Source: Streptomyces albidoflavus (GTDB lineage: Bacteria > Actinomycetota > Actinomycetes > Streptomycetales > Streptomycetaceae). From it: a DNA stretch of 55,837 bases. Shown here in pieces: positions 1-7,724 of this stretch. The notes beneath the pieces are model-generated. The model saw only the letters and a program-made list of their open reading frames with translations. It searched no databases and was not told the origin of the DNA. Each line of letters opens with the position of its first letter. The first letter of the stretch is position 1. A program made the translations under genes and the position numbers. The stretch is from positions 1-55,837 of the forward strand of contig NZ_JOII01000043.1 in NCBI RefSeq assembly GCF_000719955.1. Reading direction: 5' to 3'.

Positions 1-95
1 GGGGTACCTCCTCACAAACTGCAGGGTGCGGGGTCAGTCGCTTCAAGGCGGCCGTGTGTGCAGTTTGCTGCGGGGGCACCCCGACCCGTCCCCGC
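1..95. repeat. Intergenic palindromic repeat, copy A (left end cut by the window)
   Basis: Bases 1-83 are nearly identical to the core of copy B at 11560-11643. The order is a CCTCACAAACTGCA arm, a loop with GGGTCAGTCGCTTCAAG, then TGCAGTTTGCTGCGGGGGCACCCC. The two arms are inverted repeats of each other, so the RNA or single strand can fold into a long hairpin. It lies just beyond the stop of the tatD-like gene at 143. The outer left arm is outside the window. Confidence 0.75.
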
Positions 96-142
96 CCTTG
101 CGTCTCGTCGGCGTCGGGCCGCCGGTGGGGGGGCGTAGGCCG

Positions 143-1042
143 TCAGTGGTTCAGGGAGTAGCCGAAGGCTTGGGAGGTGTTGGTGGCGAGGGCCTTGGCC
201 AGTTCCTCCACGGGTTCCTCGCGGGTTTCGGCCATGGCGCGGACCGTGAGGGGGATGAGGTACGGGGCGTTGGGGCGGCCTCGGTGGGGGGCCGGGGTGA
301 GGAAGGGGGCGTCGGTTTCGACGAGGAGGAGTTCCTGGGGGGCGGCCTTGAGGGCTTCGCGGAGGGGGTGGGCGTTCTTGAAGGTGATGTTGCCGGCGAA
401 GGACATGTAGTAGCCGTGGTCGGCGCAGGTCCTGGCCATGTCGGCGTCGCCGGAGAAGCAGTGGAAGACGGTGCGGTCGGGGGCGCCTTCCTCGCGGAGG
501 ATGCGCAGGACGTCGGCGTGGGCCTCGCGGTCGTGGATGACCAGGGCCTTGTCGTGGCGCTTGGCGAGTTCGATGTGGGCGCGGAAGGAGCGTTCCTGGG
601 CGGCCATGCCTTCGGGGCCGGTGCGGAAGTGGTCGAGGCCGGTTTCGCCCACGCCGAGGACGTGGGGGAGGGCGGCCAGTGCCTCGATCTGGTCGAGGGC
701 CTCGTCGAGGGCGGCTTCGCCGCCTGCGGGGCGTTCGCCCTGGCGGGACCAGCCGTCGGGGTCGCCGAGGACGATGCGGGGGGCCTCGTTGGGGTGGAGG
801 GCGACGGCGGCGTGGACCCGGTCGTGGGCGGCTGCGGCCTCGGCGGCCCAGCGGGAGCCCGCGAGGTCGCAGCCGACCTGGATCAGGGTGGTCACGCCGA
901 CCGAGGCGGCCTTGGCCAGGGTCTCCTCCATCGAGTCCGCCTGCATGTCCACGTGGGTGTGGCTGTCGGCGACCTCGACCGTCAGCGCCTCCGGCAGCGG
1001 CGGCGCGTCCTGACCCTGACCCTTGCGTCCCTCACGACTCAT
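143..1042 (-). CDS. tatD: TatD family metal-dependent hydrolase / DNase
   Basis: 299-residue TatD-type amidohydrolase, a cytoplasmic metal-dependent DNase linked to DNA quality control. The metal-binding DSHTHVD motif is at residues 26-32, and the family motifs GVGETGLDHF, VIHDREAH, HCFSGD and ETDAPFL appear in the expected order. Length is slightly above the usual 260 because of about 20 extra N-terminal residues and an insert after VALHPNEAP. The ATG at 1042 is preceded at 7 nt by TAGGAT, a good -10 hexamer, so the mRNA may be leaderless. The gene ends close to repeat copy A. Neighbour on the same strand is the GH84 gene, with a 21-bp gap. Confidence 0.93.
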   Translation of the reverse strand: MSREGRKGQGQDAPPLPEALTVEVADSHTHVDMQADSMEETLAKAASVGVTTLIQVGCDLAGSRWAAEAAAAHDRVHAAVALHPNEAPRIVLGDPDGWSRQGERPAGGEAALDEALDQIEALAALPHVLGVGETGLDHFRTGPEGMAAQERSFRAHIELAKRHDKALVIHDREAHADVLRILREEGAPDRTVFHCFSGDADMARTCADHGYYMSFAGNITFKNAHPLREALKAAPQELLLVETDAPFLTPAPHRGRPNAPYLIPLTVRAMAETREEPVEELAKALATNTSQAFGYSLNH

Positions 1043-1049
1043 GGCTCCG

Positions 1050-1055
1050 ATCCTA
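1050..1055 (-). promoter_or_regulatory. -10 hexamer TAGGAT of a probable leaderless tatD transcript
   Basis: TAGGAT fits the Streptomyces TANNNT -10 pattern and sits 7 nt before the ATG, which would put the transcription start at or near the start codon. A weak GGAG lies in the same interval, so a leader cannot be excluded. Confidence 0.45.
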
Positions 1056-1063
1056 CGAAGCCG

Positions 1064-3016
1064 TCAGGTCAGACGGGCGGCCGCCTCGGTCAGGAAGGTG
1101 TCGAGGACGCCGTCGGCGATCTTGGGCTGGACCTTGCCCCAGGAGTTGCGGGGCGGGTCGACGCGGACGGCGCGGGCCTGGTCCTGGAGGTCCCGGGACT
1201 CCTCGGCCAGTTCTCGGGCCCGGTCCTGGTCGCCGCGGTGCCAGGCGTCGAGGGCGTCGGTCATGGTGACGGTGGCCCGGCCCCACAGGGCGGTGGCGTC
1301 GAGCCAGGGGGCGGCGTCGGTGAGGAAGCCGGGCTGGACCTTGCCGGAGCGGATCTTGGCGGGGGCCTGGGCGAGGGCGTCGGCGTAGGGGCGCAGGGTG
1401 CGGACGGCCTTCGCCTCGTCGCCCGCGTCCCAGCTCTGCCAGAAGGCGGCGGTGCGGCGGGACAGCTCGGGGGCCTGGGGCTGCCAGGGGGTGTCGCCGA
1501 AGGTGGGGGCGAGGTGGTTGAGGTCGGCGAAGAGGAGGAGGGCCTTCGTGGCGCGGGGGTCGCCGTCCGCGAGGTAGGAGAGGGCGGCGTGCCAGGTGGC
1601 CTTCGCGTCGTAGGCGGTGTCGTTCCAGGAGAAGGCGGCGGCGCCGAGGACGGCGACCTTGCCGGCGTAGGGCTGGTTCATGGGGTTGGCGACGATGCCG
1701 GTGAGGTGGTCGGAGAGGCCGGGCTCGCGGCGGTCGTAGGGGGCGAGGAGGAGGCGGCCGCTGGTGTTGCCGAAGTCGTTGACCGGATAGTTGTCCCAGA
1801 CGAAGACCTTGCGGCCGAAGAGGGCGGAGGCGGCTTCGGCCTGGTCGTTGGTGATCTCCGGCGGGACGACGTCGGTGCCGGTCCACATCACCTCGACCTC
1901 CGGGTCCAGCGCGTCGCGGAGGGTCTGCTTGTAGGCGGTGTCGGTGAGGTCGCCGTACTCGGTGGGGACCGTCTGGAGCGGGCGGGTGCCCTCGTGGGTG
2001 GCGACGAAGGCGCGCTGCACGTGGTTGAGGAGGTCGCTCTGGGCGCGGGCGGCCGAGGCGCGGCCGGGTTCGCCGTAGGCGGCGCGGTCGGCCTCGCAGT
2101 TCCAGGCCGTGTAGTTGATGTCGTCCAGCGGGATCGAGAAGGAGCGGGTGCCCAGGTCGTAGAGGGCCTGGAGTTTGGCCGTGAGGTCCTGGACGTGGTC
2201 CGGGTCGGAGTAGCAGATCGAGGTGCCCGGGGAGACGGCGAAGGTGAAGCGGACGTGGTTGGCGTCGGCGCGCTCCACCAGTTCGCCCAGTTCGGCGGCC
2301 TTGTCCTCGGGGTAGGGCTCGCGCCACTTGTCGCGGTGGTAGGGGTCGTCCTTGGGCGCGTAGATGTACGTGTTGGCCTTCACGTCGCCGTAGAAGTCCA
2401 TCTGGTCGAGGCGTTCGGCGTGGGTCCAGGGCGTGCCGTAGAAGCCTTCGACGGTGCCGCGCAGGGGCATGGCGGGGTGGTCGGAGACGGCGGCGCCCGC
2501 CACGTGCCAGGTGGTGCCAATGCGCCGGAGGAGCTGGCGCAGGCTCTGGACGGCGTAGAACTGGCCGGTGGCGTCGGCGCCCGCCAAGGCCACGGAAGCG
2601 GCCTCGGCCCGGAGCGCGTAGCCCTCGGCCCGGTCGGGTACGGCGGTGCCGGCGAGGGCGCGGGTGAGGTCGGGGCGGCCGGCGGCTCCGAGGCGTACGG
2701 TCAGGCGGCCGGTGGCGCGGGGTACGGCGTCGGGGGCGGTCACGTCGACGCGGGCGGCCCCGTGGTCCTCCAGCTCCCGGACGAGGCGGCGCAGGGCGGC
2801 GGGGTCGGTCCGGTCGTCCGCGACCACGGTGACCCGGCGGGTGACGCGGGCGTCGGCGCCGGTGGGCCGCAGGGACTGGGGCTCGGGAGTGACCCGGGGC
2901 AGGCGGTCGGGAGGCTGTGCGGCCTGACCGGCCTGGGCGGGGGTGAGGGCGGTGAGCGCCAGGGCCGTGGCGGTGAGCAGGCAGGCGCTGGTGGAGCGGT
3001 GACGACGACGAGGCAC
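1064..3016 (-). CDS. Secreted GH84 beta-N-acetylglucosaminidase (O-GlcNAcase/hyaluronidase type)
   Basis: 650-residue exported glycosidase that removes beta-linked GlcNAc. Residues 1-29 form a signal peptide ending AQA. Residues 35-165 are the GH20b-like N-terminal domain. The GH84 catalytic barrel starts at GTVEGFYGTPWT (187-198) and carries the neighbouring catalytic aspartates D298-D299 in PLDDINY, followed by a helical C-terminal region. The GTG start at 3016 has an AGGAG ribosome site 6 nt upstream. The promoter region holds a dre-like palindrome, which fits DasR control of chitin/GlcNAc genes. Substrate (chitin oligomers, mucin-like or wall GlcNAc) is not decidable from sequence. Confidence 0.92.
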   Translation of the reverse strand: MPRRRHRSTSACLLTATALALTALTPAQAGQAAQPPDRLPRVTPEPQSLRPTGADARVTRRVTVVADDRTDPAALRRLVRELEDHGAARVDVTAPDAVPRATGRLTVRLGAAGRPDLTRALAGTAVPDRAEGYALRAEAASVALAGADATGQFYAVQSLRQLLRRIGTTWHVAGAAVSDHPAMPLRGTVEGFYGTPWTHAERLDQMDFYGDVKANTYIYAPKDDPYHRDKWREPYPEDKAAELGELVERADANHVRFTFAVSPGTSICYSDPDHVQDLTAKLQALYDLGTRSFSIPLDDINYTAWNCEADRAAYGEPGRASAARAQSDLLNHVQRAFVATHEGTRPLQTVPTEYGDLTDTAYKQTLRDALDPEVEVMWTGTDVVPPEITNDQAEAASALFGRKVFVWDNYPVNDFGNTSGRLLLAPYDRREPGLSDHLTGIVANPMNQPYAGKVAVLGAAAFSWNDTAYDAKATWHAALSYLADGDPRATKALLLFADLNHLAPTFGDTPWQPQAPELSRRTAAFWQSWDAGDEAKAVRTLRPYADALAQAPAKIRSGKVQPGFLTDAAPWLDATALWGRATVTMTDALDAWHRGDQDRARELAEESRDLQDQARAVRVDPPRNSWGKVQPKIADGVLDTFLTEAAARLT

Positions 3017-3020
3017 GACA

Positions 3021-3054
3021 ACTCCTGGTGGTCTCGTACTCCTGGTGGTCTCGA
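3021..3054. repeat. Two 17-bp direct repeats over the GH84 ribosome site and operator
   Basis: The unit ACTCCTGGTGGTCTCG plus one base occurs at 3021-3037 and 3038-3054. On the coding strand each unit carries an AGGAG and a GAGACCACC half-site. Only the outer unit is completed to a full dre-like palindrome. Confidence 0.7.
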
Positions 3055-3059
3055 CCAGT
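3044..3059. promoter_or_regulatory. dre-like operator (candidate DasR site)
   Basis: The central palindrome TGGTCTCGACCA differs by one base from the DasR consensus core TGGTCTAGACCA, and the outer bases G and GT are also compatible at two of three informative positions. It lies 28-43 bp upstream of the GH84 start codon. DasR is the known GlcNAc-responsive repressor of chitin and aminosugar genes in Streptomyces, so site and gene function agree. The DasR assignment is inference. Confidence 0.6.
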
Positions 3060-3150
3060 CACTCGGACCCCAGGAGCGTCCCGCCGTACCTACGCCTCGT
3101 CAAGGGAACGCGCCCGCGCCCGCTCCACCACCGCCCGGTTCCGGCCGGGG

Positions 3151-3597
3151 CTATCCGTGCCCGAAGATCCGGGACCAGATCGAGCGCCGCCCACCGGCCC
3201 GCGCGGCGCCGGTGTCGGACCGCTCGCTGGGCACGTGGGCCGCCATGCCGCCCCGCGCGACGGATTCGCCGGAGGCGGTGCCGTGCATCGCGGCTTGGGC
3301 GGCGGCCACCCGGCCGGCCTGCATGATGCGCACGACGTGGCCCCCGCAGTTGAGGCAGGTGGGCCGGGAGAGCGGTGAGGGCACCCGGTGGCCGTCGGCG
3401 AGGTAGAGGAAGAACTCGTGCCCGTCGCGGTCGCTGAAGTGCTGGATGTCGTACTCCTGCTCCCAGCCGTGCCCGCACCGCATGCAGGCGAACGAGTACG
3501 CCTCGTGCACGGTGTCGACGGGCGCGCGGGGTATCGGGGCTTCGGAGGTCGGGCTGGAGGTACCGGAGGGGGTACCTGTCCGCGATGTCTGGCTCAT
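3151..3597 (-). CDS. Zinc-ribbon protein of unknown function
   Basis: 148-residue soluble protein. A first cysteine pair, CMRCGHGWEQEY (about residues 38-49), and a second pair, CLNCGG (about 82-87), form a probable rubredoxin-like zinc ribbon. The 30-residue N-terminus is Ser/Thr/Pro-rich and the C-terminus basic (GGRRSIWSRIFGHG). The ATG at 3597 has AAGGAG upstream. This type of protein is common in streptomycetes but I know of no assigned role. It is transcribed alone, upstream of the GH84 gene on the same strand. Confidence 0.8.
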   Translation of the reverse strand: MSQTSRTGTPSGTSSPTSEAPIPRAPVDTVHEAYSFACMRCGHGWEQEYDIQHFSDRDGHEFFLYLADGHRVPSPLSRPTCLNCGGHVVRIMQAGRVAAAQAAMHGTASGESVARGGMAAHVPSERSDTGAARAGGRRSIWSRIFGHG

Positions 3598-3747
3598 GCC
3601 GACTCCTTCGGTCGTCTCCCACCAGTGGACTCCTGTGGGGACCGGGGCGCATCGGAGCCGGTCGCATCATGGACGGGATTTGGGACCGCCATGGCGGGGC
3701 GGCCTCACCGATGCCCCCCGCTTTACCTTTCAGGCTAGCCCTTTACC

Positions 3748-4614
3748 TCACTTCGGGCCGTTTCGTTCCGCGTTCTTTGCCGCCACGACGGCATCGAAGA
3801 CCTGGCGCTTGGGCAGCCCCGCCTCGGCGGCGACGGCGGCGATGGCCTCCTTGCGCCGCTCCCCCGCCTCCTCGCGGTCGCGGACCCGGCGCACCAGCTC
3901 CGCGTCGTCCAGGTCGGCGGGCCCGGCCTCGGGCGCTCCCTCGACGACGACCGTGATCTCCCCGCGTACGCCCTCGGCGGCCCAGGCGGCCAGTGCGCCG
4001 AGGCCGTCGCGCCGGACCTCCTCGTAGGTCTTGGTCAGCTCACGGCAGACGGCGGCGCGGCGGTCGGCGCCGAAGACCTCGGCCATCGCCTCCAGGGTGG
4101 CGGCGAGCCGGTGCGGCGCCTCGAAGTAGACGAGGGTGCGGCGCTCCCCGGCCACCTCGCGCAGCCGCCCCAGCCGCTCCCCCGCCTTGCGCGGCAGGAA
4201 CCCCTCGAAGCAGAACCGGTCGACGGGCAGCCCGGAGAGGGCGAGCGCGGTCAGCACGGCGGACGGGCCGGGCACGGCGGTGATGCGCAGCCCGCGCTCG
4301 ACGGCGGCGGCGACCAGGCGGTACCCGGGGTCGGAGACCGAGGGCATGCCCGCGTCGGTGACCAGCAGCACCCGCGCGCCCTGGGCCAGCTCCTCGACCA
4401 GTTCGGGGGTGCGGGCGCTCTCGTTGCCCTCGAAGTAGGAGACGACGCGTCCGGTGGTGTGGACGCCGAGGGCCTGGGTGAGGCGGCGCAGCCGGCGGGT
4501 GTCCTCGGCGGCGACGACGTCGGCGCGCTCCAGCTCGGCGGCGAGCCGGGGCGGGGCGTCGGCGGTGTCGCCGATGGGGGTGCCTGCGAGTACGAGGGTT
4601 CCGGTTCCTGTCAC
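3748..4614 (-). CDS. rsmI: 16S rRNA (cytidine-2'-O)-methyltransferase RsmI
   Basis: 288-residue SAM-dependent tetrapyrrole-methylase-fold enzyme that methylates the ribose of 16S rRNA C1402. RsmI signatures visible in order: GTPIGD near residue 10, DVVAAEDTR (about 34-42), TDAGMPSVSDPGYRLV (about 82-97), VPGPSAVLTALALSGL and CFEGFLPRK. The open frame extends far upstream, but the conserved start is the GTG at 4612-4614 (TGTGTLVLAGTPIGD). A GAGGAT hexamer sits 6 nt before it, so transcription may be leaderless or nearly so. Divergent from the mannosyltransferase gene with 159 bp between start codons. Confidence 0.95.
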   Translation of the reverse strand: MTGTGTLVLAGTPIGDTADAPPRLAAELERADVVAAEDTRRLRRLTQALGVHTTGRVVSYFEGNESARTPELVEELAQGARVLLVTDAGMPSVSDPGYRLVAAAVERGLRITAVPGPSAVLTALALSGLPVDRFCFEGFLPRKAGERLGRLREVAGERRTLVYFEAPHRLAATLEAMAEVFGADRRAAVCRELTKTYEEVRRDGLGALAAWAAEGVRGEITVVVEGAPEAGPADLDDAELVRRVRDREEAGERRKEAIAAVAAEAGLPKRQVFDAVVAAKNAERNGPK

Positions 4615-4761
4615 GGCTCCATCCTCGCAGCCGCCCGCACCCGCGCCCGCGGCCGGACGGAAGGGACGTTTCCGCCCGGCCGCCGCACGGCTCCCGGGGG
4701 ACGGGATGCCCCAGATGGGGAGGTACCGGCACGGGGGCGGGACCTGTCCGGGACCGTTCCC

Positions 4762-4767
4762 TACGAT
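4762..4767 (+). promoter_or_regulatory. -10 hexamer TACGAT of a probable leaderless transcript
   Basis: TACGAT lies 6 nt before the GTG start of the mannosyltransferase gene and there is no Shine-Dalgarno sequence between them. Confidence 0.5.
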
Positions 4768-4773
4768 GACCCG

Positions 4774-6510
4774 GTGACCAAGACCGCCTCCTCGACCGGG
4801 GCCCCCACGGACCGGCCCGACGCGACCGCGCAGCCCTGGCCGCAGCGGCTGCGCAGATTCGGGTACACCGCGCGCCCGCGGCAGGGGGTGCGGGAGCGGC
4901 TGGTGCCGCCGTACAACGAGCCCGACCCGCGGCTCTGGAAGGGCCTGGGCGTCGGCGAGGCGGCGGCGCGGCGGCTGGTGGCGCTCTCCGCCTGGGGCGG
5001 CCCGCTGCTGGTGGCGCTCTTCGCCGGGGTGCTGCGGTTCTGGAACCTGGGCAGCCCGAAGGCGGTGATATTCGACGAGACGTACTACGCGAAGGACGCG
5101 TGGGCCCTCATCCACCGCGGCTTCGAGGTGAGCTGGCCGAAGAACGCCGACGCCTCGATCCTCGCCGACCCGTCCTCGGTCCAGATCCCCACCGACGCCT
5201 CCTACGTCGTCCACCCGCCGGTCGGCAAGTACGTCATCGGCATCGGCGAGTGGCTCTTCGGCCTGGAACCGTTCGGCTGGCGGTTCATGACGGCCCTGCT
5301 CGGCACCCTCTCCGTGCTGATGCTCTGCCGCATCGGCCGCCGCCTCTTCCGCTCGACCTTCCTCGGCTGCCTGGCCGGTCTGCTGCTGGCCGTGGACGGC
5401 CTGCACTTCGTGATGAGCCGCACCGCCCTGCTCGACCTGGTGCTGATGTTCTTCGTCCTGGCCGCCTTCGGCTGCCTGCTCATCGACCGCGACAAGGCCC
5501 GCGCCCGGCTGGCCGCCGCCCTCCCGGCCGGCGCGGACGGCGTCGTGCGCCCCGACTCCGGCGTCGCGGGCAGCCTGCGCCTGGGCTGGCGGCCCTGGCG
5601 CCTCGCCGCCGGGCTCTGCCTGGGCCTCGCCTTCGCCACCAAGTGGAACGGCCTCTACATCCTGGCCGCCTTCGGCCTCCTCACCGTCGCCTGGGACGTC
5701 GGCGCCCGCCGCGTCGCCGGGGCCCGCCGCCCGTACACGGCGGTGCTCCGCCGCGACATCCTCCCCGCCTTCGTCTCCACGGTCCCGGTCGCCGTCGCCA
5801 CCTACGTCGCCTCCTGGGCCGCCTGGATCGCCTCCCCCGCCGACGGCACCGGCGGCTACTACCGCGACTGGGCGGCGGGCGCCGGACAGGGCGGCTCCTT
5901 CGCCTGGCTCCCCGACTGGCTCCGCAGCCTCTGGCACTACGAGAACAAGGTCTACGACTTCCACGTCGGCCTGAACTCCGGCCACACCTACGAGTCCAAC
6001 CCCTGGTCCTGGCTGGTCGCCGGCCGCCCCGTCTCCTACTTCTACGAGTCCCCGGCCCCCGGCAAGGACGGCTGCCCCGCCGACACCGTCGACAAGTGCG
6101 CCCGCGAGGTCCTCGCCCTCGGCACCCCCGCCCTGTGGTGGGCCGCCTGCTTCGCCGTCGCCTACTGCCTCTGGCGCTGGGGCCTGCGCCGCGACTGGCG
6201 CGCCGGCGCCCTCCTCTGCGGCGTCGCCGCCGGCTACCTCCCCTGGTTCGCCTACCAGGAACGCACCATCTTCGTCTTCTACGCCGTCGTCTTCGTCCCC
6301 TTCCTCTGCCTCGCCCTCGCCATGTTCCTCGGCGCGATCATCGGCCCCCCAGGCTCCTCGGAACGCCGCCGCATGGCAGGCGCGGCAACGGCAGGCGTCA
6401 TCGTCCTCCTCATCCTGTGGAACTTCATCTACTTCTGGCCGCTGTACACGGGGGAGCCGATCCCGGTGGACCAGTGGCAGCGGAGGATGTGGCTGGATAC
6501 GTGGGTCTAG
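4774..6510 (+). CDS. pmt: Polyprenyl-phosphate-mannose--protein O-mannosyltransferase (Pmt, GT39)
   Basis: 578-residue integral membrane enzyme that transfers mannose from polyprenyl phosphate mannose to Ser/Thr of proteins during Sec export. The conserved acidic pair is in FDETYYAKDAW (about residues 101-111), in the first extracytoplasmic loop as expected for the PMT family. About ten further hydrophobic segments follow, and the C-terminal NFIYFWPLYTGEPI region is typical of bacterial Pmt. The GTG at 4774 is chosen because the conserved cytoplasmic tail follows it. In Streptomyces, Pmt is needed for glycoprotein formation and for normal cell-wall antibiotic tolerance; the PBP genes downstream are plausible relatives in function. 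Confidence 0.95.
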   Translation: MTKTASSTGAPTDRPDATAQPWPQRLRRFGYTARPRQGVRERLVPPYNEPDPRLWKGLGVGEAAARRLVALSAWGGPLLVALFAGVLRFWNLGSPKAVIFDETYYAKDAWALIHRGFEVSWPKNADASILADPSSVQIPTDASYVVHPPVGKYVIGIGEWLFGLEPFGWRFMTALLGTLSVLMLCRIGRRLFRSTFLGCLAGLLLAVDGLHFVMSRTALLDLVLMFFVLAAFGCLLIDRDKARARLAAALPAGADGVVRPDSGVAGSLRLGWRPWRLAAGLCLGLAFATKWNGLYILAAFGLLTVAWDVGARRVAGARRPYTAVLRRDILPAFVSTVPVAVATYVASWAAWIASPADGTGGYYRDWAAGAGQGGSFAWLPDWLRSLWHYENKVYDFHVGLNSGHTYESNPWSWLVAGRPVSYFYESPAPGKDGCPADTVDKCAREVLALGTPALWWAACFAVAYCLWRWGLRRDWRAGALLCGVAAGYLPWFAYQERTIFVFYAVVFVPFLCLALAMFLGAIIGPPGSSERRRMAGAATAGVIVLLILWNFIYFWPLYTGEPIPVDQWQRRMWLDTWV

Positions 6511-6547
6511 GGGGACCGGCGGCGGGCTCGCAGTAGCCGCCCGCCGC

Positions 6548-6553
6548 TACCTT
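6548..6553 (+). promoter_or_regulatory. -10 hexamer TACCTT of a probable leaderless transcript
   Basis: Located 7 nt before the ATG at 6561, with no ribosome site between. Confidence 0.45.
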
Positions 6554-6560
6554 GTCCGCC

Positions 6561-7037
6561 ATGGCCACCCAGATCCTCACCCTCGTCGGCGTGCTCATAG
6601 GCGCCCTCACCTCCTACTTCGCGACCGCGTCCGTGGAACGCGCCAAGTTCCGGCGGGAGATGACCACGCGGTGGGACGAGCGGAAGCTGGAGACGTACAT
6701 CGAGTACGTCACGTGCATCAAGGAGATCAGCCGGGCCGCCAGGGACGCAGGGCGGGCCCGTGACGAGGGCAGGGACCCGGCCGAGGCGTTGTGGGCGATG
6801 GAGGCGAGCGAGAACAAGCGGTCGGTGCTCTTCGAGACGTTCGTCCTGCTGAGCCACGACGCCGCCGCCACCGCCGCACACGCGGTCAACCGGCGGACCT
6901 GGGAGTTGCTGCGGGCCGCCCGGGAGCCCGGCAACGGGACCGCGCAGCTCGACATCCCTCTGGTGGAGGCGCTCAACGGGCTGCACGAGGCGGCGCGGTC
7001 CGACCTGGCGATAGGGAGGGCGGGCAGGGCGAGGTGA
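6561..7037 (+). CDS. Membrane-anchored protein of unknown function
   Basis: 158 residues. An N-terminal transmembrane segment (ILTLVGVLIGALTSYFATA, about residues 4-22) is followed by a basic stop and a long, mostly helical, charged cytoplasmic domain. A TTG lies 9 nt upstream in frame, but the ATG at 6561 is preferred because of the TACCTT hexamer. Small one-TM plus helical-domain proteins of this type are common in streptomycetes without known role. The 3' end is almost contiguous with the convergent DUF1330 gene. Confidence 0.75.
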   Translation: MATQILTLVGVLIGALTSYFATASVERAKFRREMTTRWDERKLETYIEYVTCIKEISRAARDAGRARDEGRDPAEALWAMEASENKRSVLFETFVLLSHDAAATAAHAVNRRTWELLRAAREPGNGTAQLDIPLVEALNGLHEAARSDLAIGRAGRAR

Positions 7038-7040
7038 GCC

Positions 7041-7388
7041 CTACTCGCCCGCGGCCGCCTCCCGGACCGCCGTCGCCGCGCCGCTCGGGTCGTATCCGTC
7101 CGGTACGCCCTCGACCAGGATGATGTCCCCCTCGATGTGGCGGGAGCGGAGGGGAGCTATCTCCTGGTACGCCGGGGAGTTCCACCAGGCGCGGGCCTGG
7201 GGGAGGTCGGGGAAGCCGATCATGACGACGGCGCCGGGCCAGGTGCCCTCGACCGTCTCGTGCGGGGTGACGTGGACGAGGAAGCGGCCGCCGTACGGGG
7301 TGAAGGTGGCGGTGATGCGGTCGAGGTACTCGGCGATGTCGGGGTGCGGGGCGGCGTCCTGGAGGCGGGCGATGGCGTAGGCGGGCAT
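7041..7388 (-). CDS. DUF1330 family protein
   Basis: 115-residue ferredoxin-fold (dimeric alpha-beta barrel) protein. The DUF1330 signature is clear: MPAYAIARLQD at the N-terminus, YGGRFLVH near residue 32, then VVMIGFPDLPQARAWWNSPAYQEIAPLR. The biochemical role of the family is unknown. The ATG at 7388 is preceded by GAAAGG. Convergent with the membrane-anchored gene, with only 3 bp between stop codons. Confidence 0.9.
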   Translation of the reverse strand: MPAYAIARLQDAAPHPDIAEYLDRITATFTPYGGRFLVHVTPHETVEGTWPGAVVMIGFPDLPQARAWWNSPAYQEIAPLRSRHIEGDIILVEGVPDGYDPSGAATAVREAAAGE

Positions 7389-7724
7389 GGGGGCCTTTCG
7401 GCTCGGTGGCGGGCGCTTACGCGGGTGAGCCTGGCAAGGGGGGCGGCGGAAGGGGTGGGTGTCCGCTGGGGGCTGAAGCGGGAGGAAGGGTTCCGGCTCA
7501 GGGGGGAGCGGGGTGGGCGTCGGGCGCCCGGCCGGTCCCCCGTGGTGGCGAAGTGGCCGAGGCGGGAGGGCTCATGACGGAATGGCCTATTCCGGAGTAC
7601 GTTCGCCGCATTTTTGCCTCCACATGACCACTCCTGTGCTTAGAGTGCACCGGAGGGTAGTTGTTTGAACACGTTCAAATCGTCGTTCACGCGGCTGCCG
7701 GGGAGACGGGGAGGGGACGATTCC
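7389..7724. other. Non-coding stretch upstream of the first penicillin-binding protein
   Basis: About 335 bp without a credible gene. The first 180 bp show no structure I can name. The last 140 bp are relatively AT-rich and should hold the PBP promoter, including the inverted repeat at 7664-7679. A short dyad GGAAT-N5-ATTCC lies at about 7579-7593. Confidence 0.6.
7664..7679. promoter_or_regulatory. Inverted repeat TTTGAAC-AC-GTTCAAA, candidate operator
   Basis: Two perfect 7-bp arms separated by 2 bp, centred 53 bp before the GTG start of the PBP gene. The AT-rich composition is exceptional for this genome. The position suits a repressor or activator site in the 5' leader or promoter. The cognate regulator is unknown. 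Confidence 0.5.

Noticed and set aside
26..3406. 1126-residue plus-strand open frame across the tatD and GH84 genes
   Set aside because: It is the antisense shadow of two well-supported minus-strand genes; Gly/Val-rich low-complexity translation without any domain.
7665..7724. Extension of the first PBP to the TTG at 7665
   Set aside because: The TTG lies inside an inverted repeat and has no ribosome site at proper distance, while GTG 7725 has one and begins with the expected short cytoplasmic tail.
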